The notes under the pieces: generated by a model
The model's database searches: none
What the model saw: the letters and a program-made list of their open reading frames with translations, nothing else
What the model was told of the DNA's origin: nothing
Source of the DNA: Dendrocalamus latiflorus
Lineage: Eukaryota > Streptophyta > Magnoliopsida > Poales > Poaceae
NCBI GenBank assembly: GCA_017311315.1
Contig: CM029669.1
Span: forward strand, 8,825,465 to 8,889,464
Direction of reading: 5' to 3'
DNA length: 64,000 nucleotides
Program-made: the position numbers and the translations under genes
Shown here: piece by piece, positions 43,687 to 55,815 of the stretch
Layout of the letters: each line of letters opens with the position of its first letter
How positions within the stretch are numbered: position 1 is the first letter of the stretch

Positions 43687-46600
43687 ATGTCACATGATGG
43701 GAGCAGTTGGATGCGGATGGATAAGTCAACATATGAGTGGCAAAAAGGATTCAAGAAATTCATTGAAACTACTTTTGGAGGCACATCTAAAGGTTTAACT
43801 GCACCATGTCCTTGTTCAAGGTGTCGTTGCATGTCCTATAGATTACAGTATGAGGTTGAAAGACATTTGCTAGTTAGAGGGTTTGATGAAAGTTTCATCC
43901 AAGAGCAAGGTAATGGTGAAGCTTTGGTTGACGATGACAACAAAGATGAAGGAGATTGCAATGAAGGTGCAACAGGTGATGGGGCTTCTATCAATGATCT
44001 AGTTTCTTCAATAATCAGTGGCGCTATTCATGGCGACATCATCGGTTCTACTATTGAAGAGCCAAATGAACAAGCAAAGAAATTCTTTAAATTATTAAAT
44101 GAGGCACAGAAGGAATTGTATCCAGGTTGCAAGGAGGCAACTAAGGTTTCTTTCATTGTCAGGCTATTTCAGATTAAATGCATGTATGGTCTTAGTAACA
44201 GTTCCTTGGAGTCCATACTTCATCTGTTCTCGCTTGTGCTCCCTAAAGGACATTGTATCCCAAACACCTTGGACAAAGTGCAAAAGGTTGTTCGAGATCT
44301 TGGGCTAGACTACCAGAAGATACATGCATGTGAGAATGATTGTGTGTTATTCCGAGGTGATTATGCTAAGATGGATACATGTCCAATATGTGGTGAGTCT
44401 AGGTGGAAAACGGCCGATTCCGTTGGAAATGATGAGGCTAGTGGCACTGATGGAGCAAAAAAGCGTTCTCCACGTAAAATCCTAAGATATTTGCCACTTA
44501 TTCCTCGGCTTCAAAGATTGTATATGAACGAGACCACATCATCATATATGCGATGGCATAAGGAAGGATTGGTTTGTGATCGGAAAATGCGTCACCTTGC
44601 AGACTCATTGGCATGGAAGCATGTGGATGACAAGTATAAGGATTTTGCATTGGATCCTCGCAATGTTAGGTTGGGCCTTGCATCTGATGGCTTCAATCCA
44701 TTTGGGATGTTGAATGTTACATACACTACATGGCCTGTGATCATAATCCCTTATAACTTGCCTCCTTGGTTGTGTTTGAAACAACCATATTGGATGATGT
44801 CGATGTTGATACCAGGGCCGAAATCTCCAGGAATGAACATTGATGTATATTTGCAGCCCCTTATCGATGAGCTAAAGGATCTTTGGGAAAATGGTGTTGA
44901 AACATGGGATGCAAAGCTGAAGAAAAACTTTACTCTGCGTGCACTTCTACTTTGGACAATTAATGACTTTCCTGCATATGCAATGCTATCTAGATGGAGC
45001 ACTAAAGGAAAGTTTGCATGTCCATACTGCCACAAGGATACTGACTACTTATGGCTGAAATTCGGGTCCAAGCATTGCTACATGGGACATCGCCGTTTTT
45101 TGCCTTCGAACCACAGGTGGCGCAGGAACAAGATCAGCTTCAACAACAAGGTGGAAAATAGGGAGGCTCCAGTGCCACTGACTGGTCAGCAAGTGATGGA
45201 ACAGTATGAGAGTTTCGAGCAAGTGACCTTCGGGAAGGCAACAAGAAAGAGGAAGCAGCGTGAAGAAGAAACTAGATGGCACAATTGGAGGAAGAAGAGT
45301 ATTTTTTTTGAACTGCCTTACTGGAGCTCATTGCTTATAAGGCATAATTTGGATGTGATGCACACTGAGAAAAACATATGTGAGCATATTGGGGACTTTG
45401 CTCGACATAAAATATAAATCTAAGGAAAGTGAGAAGGCTCGGCTAGACATGCAACATCTAGGGATAAGGAAGGATCAACATCCTTTGCTCGAGAATGGTA
45501 AGTATACTTTGCCACCAGCTCTGTACTCTCTAGGTAATGATGAAAAGACGGTATTATGCACATTTCTACAAGGAGTGAAAATGCCTGATGGTTACGCCTC
45601 CAATATCAAGAAATCTGTGAATGTCACTGGGTGTACTAAGCTGTCTTCTCTCAAAACTCATGACTACCATGTTATCTTTCAGAAACTTTTACCCTTAGTA
45701 GTACGCAACATATTGCCACAAGATGTTGTTATCCCATTGATTGAGCTCAGTAGGTTTTTCAATGCAATATGTTCAAAGGAGCTGGATGAAAAAGATGTTG
45801 AAAACTTGAGCACTTCGATTGGAGAGACTCTTTGTCGACTTGAGATGGTATTCCCACCAGCTTTTTTTGATATCATGATGCATTTGCCAGTTCATTTAGC
45901 TGAGGAGGCTAGACTTGGAGGGCCCGTGTGTTACAGATGGATGTATCCTATTGAAAGGTATCTACGTACGCTTAAAGGCTATGTGAGGAACAAAGCGTAC
46001 CCTGAGGGTTCAATAGCCGAGGGATATATCTCGGAGGAGTGCATGACATTTTGCTCTCGCTTCTTGGAAGACGTCGACACGAAGCTTAATCGTCCAGAGC
46101 GGCATGAAAGCGCTGCTGTGAACGAACCACCATCTGGGCTAAGCATATTTGGGAGCATTGACTATAGTAAGAAAGGATGTACTATCGAGTCACTTTCTAG
46201 GTTGGAGTTGCATTGGATGAGGCACTACATAATTACAAACTGTGATGAGGCCATTCCATGGATAAGTAAGTTGTACTTTAGATGTACTAAATTTCAAGTA
46301 TATTTTATTTTTCATGTTTTCAACTAATGGATGCCCTCTTTTTTTGTTTTAATTTAGTAAGCACAAGGATGAGCTTAGAAATTGCAGTGCACATAATGTT
46401 GAAACCTGTCACAAGGAGCAATTTGTAGGCTGTTTGAGCGTAAAGTGAGTTACTATTTTTTTATTTATTGGTTCATTATGCTGTCACGTATTTGCCTAAT
46501 AATTTTTCTTTGAACTAATTGCAGATCTCCAAACTATATGAAGAAGGAAAAACAAGTGATCTAATGTATGCCCTTTCCTGGGGACCAGACCATCGGGCTC

Positions 46601-47300
46601 GATTTTTCAACAGATGCTACATAAATGGATATCTGTTTCGGACGGCTTCCATAGAGAAGAACCTAACTACACAAAACAGTGGTGTTGCTGTGAAGGGCGA
46701 TGACAGCACCGGCAACATGGACTGGTATGGCGTGATTACAAAAATTATCACGCTAGATTTTGCCAACCAAAAAGAAGTCGTACTTTTTCAATGTGACTGG
46801 TACGATGTACCTGCTGCTACTACGAAGAAAGGAAGAGGGTTCAGCAGGGATCAATACGGGATCATCGATGTTGATAAGACTCGTTTTCGATATTTCAATG
46901 AGCCTTACATTTTAGGGACACAAGCTGAGCAGGTTTTTTATGTGCCTTGTGCGACAAAACCGAATTGGTGCACAGTGCTTCGCATGAAACCTAGGAATTT
47001 TTTTCCATGCCTGAAGCAGTAGGTGCAGAAAAGGAGGGAGAACCCGATGTTGAGTCGCTGGTCGTCGGATTGGAAGACATGAATGTATCCCGCCTACATG
47101 AAGACTTGACAAATTGGAAAAGGAATGACATGGAAGGGGTAAGTGTTGATGCTTCTGTTATAGATAAGGCGGTTCCTGTACCTGAACCCAATGATGAGGA
47201 CTTAGACGATGATGATGAAGATGATGACACCTACATAGATGATGGAATTGTCGCACCTGTGAATTCTGTAGGACATGGAGATGATGATTTTTTTGTTTAA
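43687..47300 (+). pseudogene. TNP2-type CACTA transposase (Transposase_21, DUF4218, DUF4216)
   Basis: ATG 43687 gives MSHDGSSWMRMDKSTYEWQK, a transposon-associated N-terminal domain with the Cys-rich CPCSRCRCMSY. The catalytic-type Transposase_21 region follows (KFFKLLNEAQKELYPGCKEA, CENDCVLFRGDYAKMDTCP, ASDGFNPFGML, LLWTINDFPAYAMLSRWSTK, HNLDVMHTEKNICEHI). A one-base shift near 45390 moves reading to LLDIKYKSKESEKARLDM and the DUF4218 part (MHLPVHLAEEARLGGPV, MYPIERYLRTLKGYVRNKA). After interrupted sequence at 46270-46520, DUF4216 reads MDWYGVITKIITLDF and PYILGTQAEQVFYV. The C-terminus is very acidic (DEDLDDDDEDDDTYIDD), ending TAA 47300. It would cut and join element ends. The shift disables it unless it is a sequencing error. 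Confidence 0.85.
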
Positions 47301-47589
47301 ATTGGGAACCTTGTGCTTGTGTAATATTGTATTTTGTCTCTAATTATTGTTCTGCTGCAACACTCTAATTATTATTGTAATAAACGTTTCAGCTATGAAT
47401 CACTATGCCGCAACACCGTTTATTTATAATAGTAAAGATATATATATTTATTTATTTTTATTTTTATTATATTTGTAAAAAACATATAAAATTTCCCTCC
47501 CTAATAACTTCCCCACAATATGCACATCCCGCCCAAATTCCTCAGGCCCCGTCCAAAACCATCGCGGGATATACACCCCTAAATTTCTG
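47301..47589. other. Intergenic AT-rich spacer in the CACTA
   Basis: About 290 bp after the TNP2-type stop, with TTATTTTTATT runs and possible AATAAA-like poly(A) signals (AATAAACG near 47382). No coding signal. Confidence 0.4.
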
Positions 47590-47917
47590 CTGCCTCATCC
47601 CCCACCTCCCCCGCCGCCGCCTCGTCCCCCACCTCCCCCGGCCTCCCCGCCTCCCCGTCTCCCTCCGCCTCCCGGCTCGCCCTCCCGGCCTCCCCCACTC
47701 CGCCCGACACCCTCTCCCACGGGACCCCCTCCCACGCCGCCCCGCCGCCTCATCCCCCACCTCCCCCGCCGCTGCCTCGTCCCCCATCTCCCCCGGCCTC
47801 CCCGCCTCCCCGTCTCCCTCCGCCTCCCCGGCTCGCCCTCCCGGCCTCCCCCACTCCGCCCGGCACCCTCTCCCACGGGACCCCCTCCCAAGCCGCCCCG
47901 CCGCCTCATCCCCCACT
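47590..47917. repeat. C-rich 150-bp class repeat, two copies plus a third split off
   Basis: The block CCCCCACCTCCCCCGCCG to CTCCCACGGGACCCC appears from about 47595 and again from about 47750. A third copy begins at 47904 and continues at 49330 on the far side of the solo LTR. Frames across it are Pro- or Gly-rich artefacts. Confidence 0.8.
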
Positions 47918-49329
47918 TGTTAGTGATATGCCCTAGAGGCAACATGGAGATGTTATATATATATCACATACTATGTTTATGATGGATTAGTTTGTTCCTT
48001 GAAATAGACATTATCATTATTGATCAATGAGTATGTGACTTATTCATAAGACTCTTAATGCCAAATGTTGCGATTTCTAAATGATCCCTGATTATATATC
48101 ATATGAGGAACAAATATGATTCAAAGATCAGCATATGTATTGATTGATGATCATGTCTCATGGATCATGGTATGGAGATACCAAATCAATAATATGGACA
48201 TGTGTTAGTGAACATATGTTGGATAGACCCGCCATGAGACACTGCAGAGATTCCATGTGTCATCAGTTGGTCTCAAGTAGTGTTTATGTGGAATCCTTAG
48301 ACTTGAGATCATCATGGTTCCCAACATGCGTAGTAGCCTATTTTGGGAGTACTAACCACTACTCCGTAACTGGGTAGTCATAAAAGTAGTCTTCGGGTTT
48401 GCTATGAAACATGTAGTGGGATGTGAATGATCAAGATAGAATTTGCCCCTCCTTATGGGAGAGATATCCGTGGGCCCCTCGACGTAATGGATTATGAAAG
48501 TGCATGGCCATGCCAAGGTGATTGAGGAGTCAATCACGAGTTTATAATCCATCACGGAATCGAGAGAGTGATTGAGCTATTAAGAGGATGACACAGGTCT
48601 CGCCTTGAGCTTAATCTATATCGTGAGGCAAAGGGATTCGTACATGAGAACATTACAGGTTCAGCCGATATGATCTTTACGTATACTTTGGGGTTAATAT
48701 GTCTTGCTAGAGGCCGCTATTAACAGGGTGACCGGAAAGGTGTTTCCGGGTCGCGACCAAGTATACGTGAACCTACAGGGTCGCACACTTAACGGGTTGG
48801 AACACTAATTCGAATGTGATTCGGATGTGGGCTCAATTCGGATAGAGATCCGGATAGACTCCTATTGGGCCTCGGTCCACGAGGCCCAAGTGAGGAGGTC
48901 TATATATATGGAGGTGGGGGGCTGAGGGATGTACACTTCTGTTCGTGGCGTTCCAAACCCTAGCCGCCACCTCCCGAGCCAAACCCTAGCCGCTCGCGAG
49001 TGCTGGTACACTCGCGATCGGCGTTCCATCCCCGGACGTGTGGATACCGGTGGAGGTGCTGCTCGTTGTGGCGTTGATCGGCATCAACAATCTACAGATT
49101 GGATCTGCTCGTGGCGTGGTTGATCGCGTGGAGGAGACGATCTGTTCGGGACGATCGGCTACTTCCACACCTACCACGACGCGCGTGGTTGGATCGGCTT
49201 CTCCAACTCTTCTTCCGCTGCGCTGCGCGTCTAGTGGTAACGATCTATGATCCCTCCTTAGCATGATGTCCTGGTGTGCGCGGTAGAAATTTTTATTTTC
49301 TGCTATCGTAGCCTACGCGCTTTCCTTCA
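47918..49329 (+). repeat. Solo LTR of the C1/C2 copia family
   Basis: TGTTAGTGATATGCC to TTCCTTCA, no internal copia sequence. Left flank CCACT, right flank CCACC: a 5-bp target duplication with one change. It splits the C-rich repeat and ends 157 bp before the start codon of the second transposase gene. Confidence 0.9.
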
Positions 49330-49486
49330 CCACCTCCCCCGCCGCCGCCTCGTCCCCCATCTCCCCCGGCCTTCCCGCCTCCCCGTCTCCCTCCGCCTCC
49401 CCGGCTCGCCCTCCCGGCCTCCCCCACTCCGCCTGGCGCCCCCTCTGCCTCCGTTCGGTTCGGAGAAGACCTAGGTCGACAAGACC

Positions 49487-52400
49487 ATGGCGATGACTCC
49501 ATCGACGACGCCGATCACTGGTTCGCCCGCCGCCAATGCCACCGACGGGGATTTCGCCATCACGAGGGCCGACCGACGGGTTCCACCTCGAACTTCTGGC
49601 GTTGAAGAAGACGTCACGGATGATGCTTCCCTCCCCAGGTAACAAACCATGTTCATTGGTTTCGATCGGTTAGTTTTTTGCAACTAGTCGGCGGCGAAAC
49701 TCTCCAAGAGCCCAAATTGGATACAAGTTGCGGTAATTGCCGTAATTGAAGTAGAAGGAGCAGTTGAAGCATCCAACGTGTTCCTGTCATCTTGAGTGCT
49801 GTTGTGAACATCTTGTTGTAGCATGATTTGATCAGTTAGAGCCTCCTCTATCCTTGGTGTCTTGCACTTCCTACTTAGCCAAAACTAATGCTTCAATACA
49901 CAACAAAAGAGCTACTAAATTTCAAGCAAAAAGCAAATGTTTCTTCCAATTAAACAGGGTGACCAAGAAACTGAAAGATAGAATTGAAGAGATATATACT
50001 TCTCTGAAATTTGTTGATGCTTTTTCTTCAATCATTTACTTTTTGCAGCTTTAGCATTGGGCTGGTTTCTATTGCGTCCGTAATCACCATTATGAGAACG
50101 GGTGTAGTATCCTGACAAGTGTATTGAGCTCTGCCCAAGGACTGAGAAGACAACATTCTCATCCTCAAGCTCCAGCTCTAGGTGGCACATGGGAGCACTT
50201 GCAGGATTCAAAGCGCAGAGCCTCACGGACCTGTTGTCGCCATAATTGCCCTCCAGCATGCTCCAACCAAAATGATTGTAATTGCCTAGTGTAGCCTGAA
50301 AAATATAAACCATCAAGAGTAGATCATACTTTATAATTGTAGAGGGTTGTTTAAATGGGTTTCCATCGTAGAGGTCTCCATCCGATAGTGAGCTCTCTGT
50401 ATCTTTTACCTTAACTGCCTGGATTTCATTAATTTTGTGTAGCAAATCTAAGTGCTTTTGGATTGCAAGTTCCATTGCATCAACAAAAACTGTTCTCAAG
50501 GTTGCCTGGCACTCATCTACTGTAAGTTCCGACTGAGGAGGGTAACGCTCTTGTGGGTAGAGTTTCATTTGTAACTTATACAGGGTTGAAACATGCCCAT
50601 TATTGTTGTGAAAACGAACTGTGCATACTTCAATTCTCTCCACAATATCAGCCACACGAACCCTCCTTAATTTTGCAGCCACTCGTTCACCATCATCCCT
50701 AAATATTCACATGCAGAAAGAATTAGTGCATATATCTTGCTAGTATGGTGGAAAAGTTTGAAGTACAGTTTGATTGAGATTTATTTTTATCATATTTGAT
50801 AAGGTATAAAAAAATACAGGAAAGTTTTGTACAAAATCATGTAAATTACAGCAGGAATCAAACTAATATGAGCCAACTTAAAAGTAAAAATAAATAAAGC
50901 TCACCCAGTCCTGTCTTCGTGCAGAGGGCACTTCATAAAAGGCGTACTAATATTAGCTGATGCGGTCATTAGAATTTCTTTTAACCAGGGTATATCCCAA
51001 GTGTAACATTCATCTCACCTCTTCCAGCCAGATGAAAAGTGTTGAGCCTGTAGGGCATGGCAAACAAAGTTTTAGTCATTTTATCACAGAATTTTTAATG
51101 AGTCCCAGTCCCTATATAAGCAGTGCAAACATCCCAAAAGAAATATAAAAACTGTAGTCAATATATAAATACAATGCAAGATTGCTATTCATATGCTTGT
51201 GACCTATGGAGATTTTGAGGTTTACAGTTGAATACAAATCCAGCATCTGTTTTAAACATATGCTTGTGTGCATACCCATGCACGTGCACACTCATTACAA
51301 ATTTATTGTTTCCTTCTGATCATCTACTATTTTTCTCTCAGATTTTGCATACTGACAACTGCATTTTGACTATTTAACCTTTCTATATGTAAACATACAG
51401 AACGAAACAAGGGTCGGGTCAGCAGTGGACTTTAGTTATTCAATGTAAGGGAGCACCACCAGAAAAAGAATTCTTCGAGTGCGATCTTGATAGGACTAAT
51501 GTCTCATTTATGACATTGTTAAGTTTAAAAGAACAGCTTGGATACTCAGTTAGGGACTTCTTATACTATAAGAAGCGATGTGGCAGGGCGGTAGCAACTC
51601 TGGAGCCGATCGATTATAGTTGTGATGCAGACAGAATGATAGAAAGCAATCAAGATGAAAGGGAAGTCCGATTAGTAGTGTCAAGGGAGCGAGTAAAAGA
51701 CAATCAGGTGACCATAACACCCATGAAGCGAAAGAGGAGTCAACAAAATAGTGATGATCCAATTACAAATGAACAACTTGATGCATACAAGGTTTGGCTA
51801 GCGAATCTGCAAGCCGAGGAAGAACACACGGGTAAGTTATATATGTTGCTACACTAATTGCGCTGATTTTAACATAAGTACTGAATTGGCAACTGCACTA
51901 ACATATATTCATGCCTCACAGAATTTATAGATGACTACAGGGATGAAACAATCAAAACATATAAGGAATGGTTAAGGAGGAAAGGCCATCTTGATGATAT
52001 CTGTAATTTTCAAATCTTTCAATGAACTATACAAGCATATTATTAGTTTTACAAACTCACATATATTTCTCTGATGAGTATTATAATGTGTGCAGTATCC
52101 TTTTTGAAAGAGGACCATACCAACAATCCAGCTGGGCTTCAAGATGAGGAAAGTCAAGACAGCGGCCTAACACCACCAGAGAGGCCATCTCATGCTCGGA
52201 AAAACAAGCAACAACAAATGGTATGCTATCCTTCTGTCAATTCTATTTTCTAGGTTCAATTGGTTTTTGCTGAATGTGTACATTAAATGACATTAAAATT
52301 GCTCATAAGGAGGTGGCTCCCAACAATGCAAGAAAGGTGTACGTGGATGCCTTAAAGGTTTAGCAGCAGCTAACAAGAGAGTGAAGAATGCATTGCAGAA

Positions 52401-54883
52401 ACTATCAATTCAATTTTCAGCAAGGTTAGGAGGCCTCGTAGGAGAAAACTCCCGAACATTTGTGGATGAAGTGGTAATGTTTACAAGAAAGAGGGCTCCA
52501 CTTATTGGAGTCAAAAAGTGGAAAGATATAAAACAAAATGTCAAAATTACAATAGCAGAGGATTTGCTAGTAAGTTGCATCTTTTTATTTGTTGGTAAAT
52601 AAGCATGTTAATTCTGTAATTACATACGACTTCACCTTCACTTTCTGTTTCAATACAAGCAGAGTAGGTGGGATTTTCCAAATATTGAGAATGCAACGGA
52701 AAAGATATGGGACATTGCTAAAGAGCGGTACAAAGGATGGCGATCAACATTCAGTTCTACATACAAGGCATACAACACTTACGCCGAGCGAATGAAACAT
52801 AAGCCTGAAGATATAGACATTGTCGAATGGCACTACTTGATAATGTATTTTGGAACTGAAAAATTCAAGGTTCAATTTTTCTCTCTGCAATTACCAATTA
52901 GTGAATGGAATTGAGATAGTAACCATTAATGTATGGACTTGTACAGTTGATGCATTAGCAATAGCAATTACAAAATATATGCAGCAGCATGTGTTACAGA
53001 CATATATGCTTTTTACTACCACTATTTAGGATGCATATAATTCTTATTTAGACTTGAACAATTGCTGCATAAGGCATATAGGAGTTAGCTCCAGAACACC
53101 TTTGTTGAATGCTTTGTTGAGTGCACTTGTAAACTTTTTTGCAGAGGGTCAGCAGCCAAAACTCTGAAAACCGTCAAAAACAGAAGACCAAGCATCTAAT
53201 GGGATCCAAACCGTTCTCCCAATGTAGCTACGAGCAGGTAATGAAAAGTTAAACTTATCTGATTCTTTTCTTAAATGATCAATTGTTCACAAGGCACAAT
53301 GTTTGCCACCTTAGAGAGACCCAAATACTGGAGAAGAGCCAACTGATCTGACTCTTTGGATGGCTACCCACATGAAGAACGGGGAATGGTCAAACAACGC
53401 TTCTAGGGATGTCTACGTGAGTAGTAAATTTAATTTGTTCATGACTTAGTACATTTTTCAGAATTTTGTGCATAAAACTTAACTGATTTAACTTCTTATT
53501 TTCTCTTATCACACTTAGGATGATGCAGCCTTCAAAATTACTGACCTATCAACAGAGCCAGATAAAGACTTCCTTACAGTTGAAGAGGAAAACATTGCTT
53601 TCCAATCAAGTTACAAGGAAAGCACCGGTACCAAATCATGCAAAGCTCATGGTCATGGATACATGGCGAAATATCCCACACGAAGCCAACTGTTGAAAGA
53701 CAGACTCGATGAACAATCCCGTGCTTCAGCTGCAGCCCAGCGAAAAAATAATGAGCTCGAAGATGAGGTGCAAATGTTAAAGGAACAAATTGCAAATGGA
53801 GTTGCTGAAAGGGAAGAAACTAGGCGAGAGATGCAAGAGGAACTAGAGAAGGAAAGGAACGCAAGAGAACAACTTAGGCAAGAGTTCCTTTCATTGCTAG
53901 CACAACAAAGAGAAGCAACATTACAGGTAATACATCTGTACATATGCAGCAGCAGCTGCTGCCTGTTTGTTGTTGATTGCTTGCAACAGCCACCCAGCCT
54001 AACAGGTCCTAATGTTTTTCCTCATGGTCCATATGCAGGCTAACCAGGGAAGTATATTGAACAGAAGGGAAAGCGAGGCAAATCCAAGTGAGGAAGACGA
54101 AAACATGACAACATTGGACAAGGCTAACCCAGATAGTACATTGAACACCATAGAAAAGACACCTGAACATGTGCAAGAAACATTACAACAGGTAATAAAA
54201 TTTGCAAATAGTTTGCTGCCATAAGGGATTTGGACTTTCTACATTCTATTGATGATCTGCTGATGTTTACCTTCCCTGAACTTCAATTGATGCATGCATG
54301 CTGAACATATTTTAATAGTAGTACACATCAGGATGCTAATATTTTTTATTCTACATTTTACATTTGCAGAATGACCCAGCAAGCATCTTGACCACACAAA
54401 AAGATGCTAGGCCACCTATTCGCATCACTAGAGCTTCTAATCTTAACCGAAGCCTCTTCCAAAATGTCGTTGTTAATAATGGTTCATCGAACTTCATTCC
54501 TCCACAACAATTGAAAAATACTGCTACAACTCGTTCGAAGAAAAGGAGAGACCAGCAGGTATGAAATGAAAATGTGATTAATCTTCATCTGTCATTGTTC
54601 TTATGTCAAATATGGCATACTGTTCTAAACTACTAGAAAATTATGCCAGGTGAAGTAGGGCTACTATATATTGGTAAATGAAATGAAATTAAATAATTCT
54701 GCTGGAGTCACTTGCTAAATACTTTGCTACGTAACTGAACTAGAAAACTCAGGATTGCTATTTTCAGCTGTAACTCGTATCTCTAAACTTGCACTATGAT
54801 GTACTTAAGTATGTGCTGCTAGACAATACTCATATTAAGGTCCCTCTTTATTGTTCATGTTCTATCAGGATGAAACAATTTGA
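49487..54883 (+). CDS. CACTA second gene, Transposase_24-type, 12 exons
   Basis: Exon 1 is 49487-49638 (MAMTPSTTPITGSPAANATD), ending CCCCAG/GTAAC. It joins in phase to 51401-51831 (GSGQQWTLVIQCKGAPPE, LKEQLGYSVRDF). Further exons with GT-AG borders: 51922-52002, 52096-52220, 52310-52569, 52663-52869, 53145-53237, 53315-53416, 53519-53926, 54039-54191, 54370-54558, 54869-54883 (DETI, stop). Signature residues are RAPLIGVKKWKDIKQNVK, WRSTFSSTYKAYNTY, YMAKYPTRSQLLKDRLDE, then a coiled coil (NNELEDEVQMLKEQIANG, EELEKERNAREQLRQEF). This is the plant Transposase_24 (Ptta/En/Spm) family, probably the subterminal-repeat-binding partner of TNP2. All junctions keep phase except 52220/52310, which is off by one base. 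Intron 1 (1.76 kb) contains captured host exons in antisense. Confidence 0.75.
50032..50375 (-). pseudogene. Captured exon of an FKBP/nucleoplasmin-like protein
   Basis: After a preserved acceptor (TTTTTCAG, plus-strand 50296-50303) the minus strand reads ATLGNYNHFGWSMLEG, SVRLCALNPASAPMCHLEL and VVFSVLGQSSIHLSGYY. This is the nucleoplasmin-like N-terminal domain of plant nuclear FKBP-type prolyl isomerases (FKBP53/FKBP43 group). Part of the preceding intron (50296-50375) came with it and is read through as coding. No isomerase domain is present. It is fused in frame behind the Pol I fragment and lies antisense in intron 1 of the transposase gene. The family call is from memory. Confidence 0.7.
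50376..51047 (-). pseudogene. Captured exons of RNA polymerase I largest subunit (NRPA1-like)
   Basis: The minus strand has two exons and their intron. The upstream exon (51047 down to 50905) begins after CTACAG and reads LNTFHLAGRGEMNVTLGI, then after a 2-base disturbance LKEILMTASANISTPFMKC. This is the trigger-loop region of multisubunit RNA polymerases, and GRGEM with MTASANI favours Pol I. A donor GTGAGC (50904) and acceptor TTTAG (50703-50699) keep phase into the second exon (RVAAKLRRVRVADIVERI, YKLQMKLYPQERYPPQSELT, VFVDAMELAIQKHLDLL). The retained intron shows capture of genomic DNA, not cDNA. It covers a small part of a subunit of some 1,600 residues or more and cannot be functional polymerase. 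Confidence 0.85.
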
Positions 54884-55139
54884 TCAGAGCAAACAGAGTC
54901 GTGGCGTCGTCGAGTTAGAAAATTCAACATGGCATAGAAACAAGGACAAATGGAATGGAAGTGATAGTATTTTTGTTATTGTTACAAACTTTGTAGTTTA
55001 AGTTTGTAGATTGATATGTAATTCCTGCATGAGTGGTGGCACTTTTAAATTATTATGTGTTGGATTAATATATGTGTTTTTGATCCAGCCGTGTTCTTAA
55101 TTTGATTATTAATTTGCAACAACAAATTATAATAAAATA

Positions 55140-55812
55140 TCATATGCTCAATATGCTACCGCAAATTTTACCGTTGCGATAAACCTGTATGCAAAATTGG
55201 TATTTCGTTGTGATAGGCTGTTGCAACGCCGCTACTATGTTGCGATTCCACTATATGCCATGAACAATGTTCGTTGCTATAGGATCTATTTGCCACAAAA
55301 CATATTTCGTCGCAATTACTTTATGGCAATGAAACGCCTTCCGTGGCAATAAACCATATTGCAACGAAACGCCTCCCGTGGCAATTAAACCTGCTGCAAC
55401 GAAACGCCTCCCGTGGCAATATATCCTGTTGCAACGAAATGCTCTCCGTGGCAATAGGGTCTATTGCCACGAACCATTGGCGTGGCAATAGAACCTATTA
55501 CCACACAATATTTTCGTGGCAAATGATACTATTGCCACGCCCAAACTTCGTGGCAAAAGAAGCTATTGCCACGGAGTCAGCTGTGGCAATAGCCTATATC
55601 GCCACGACATCATTCGTTGCAACAACAAACAATTGCCACAACACATTGCATGGCAATAACCATAGGTATTGTAACGAAATCACAATCCGTTGCACAATCT
55701 TTTAAGCACGCAAGTACTTGCCACGCTTGCCAACGGAAGTGATGTGTTGCAATAGGTACATATTGCATCTATTTTGGCCCTATTGCAACGATTTCGCTCC
55801 GTTGTCCTAGAC
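55140..55812. repeat. CACTA right subterminal repeats
   Basis: Dense TTGCAACGAAACGCCTCCCG, CGTGGCAATA and ATTGCCACG words in both orientations, mirroring the left end. ORFs across this stretch are repeat artefacts. Confidence 0.85.
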
Positions 55813-55815
55813 CTC

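Larger units (their letters stand above)
37926..55812 (+). mobile_element. CACTA (En/Spm) DNA transposon with two transposase genes
   Basis: The left terminus CACTACTAGATTCCGACC follows CCA in the Y gag. Both ends hold dense subterminal copies of TTGCAACGA and CGTGGCAATA in both orientations. Inside are a TNP2/Transposase_21 gene (43687-47300), a Transposase_24-type gene (49487-54883), captured host exons in antisense, retroelement scraps and a solo LTR. The right terminus is about 55812, where CCGTTGTCCTAGACC precedes the resumed gag. It lacks the expected inverted TAGTG end, so it seems damaged. Such elements move by cut and paste. Confidence 0.85.

Noticed and set aside
50032..50698. A real host gene on the minus strand
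   Set aside because: Two unrelated gene fragments are fused through retained intron sequence, both incomplete, inside a transposase intron.
55343..55705. 120-codon ORF near the CACTA right end
   Set aside because: Made of subterminal repeat words (CGTGGCAAT, TTGCAACGA) read as codons.
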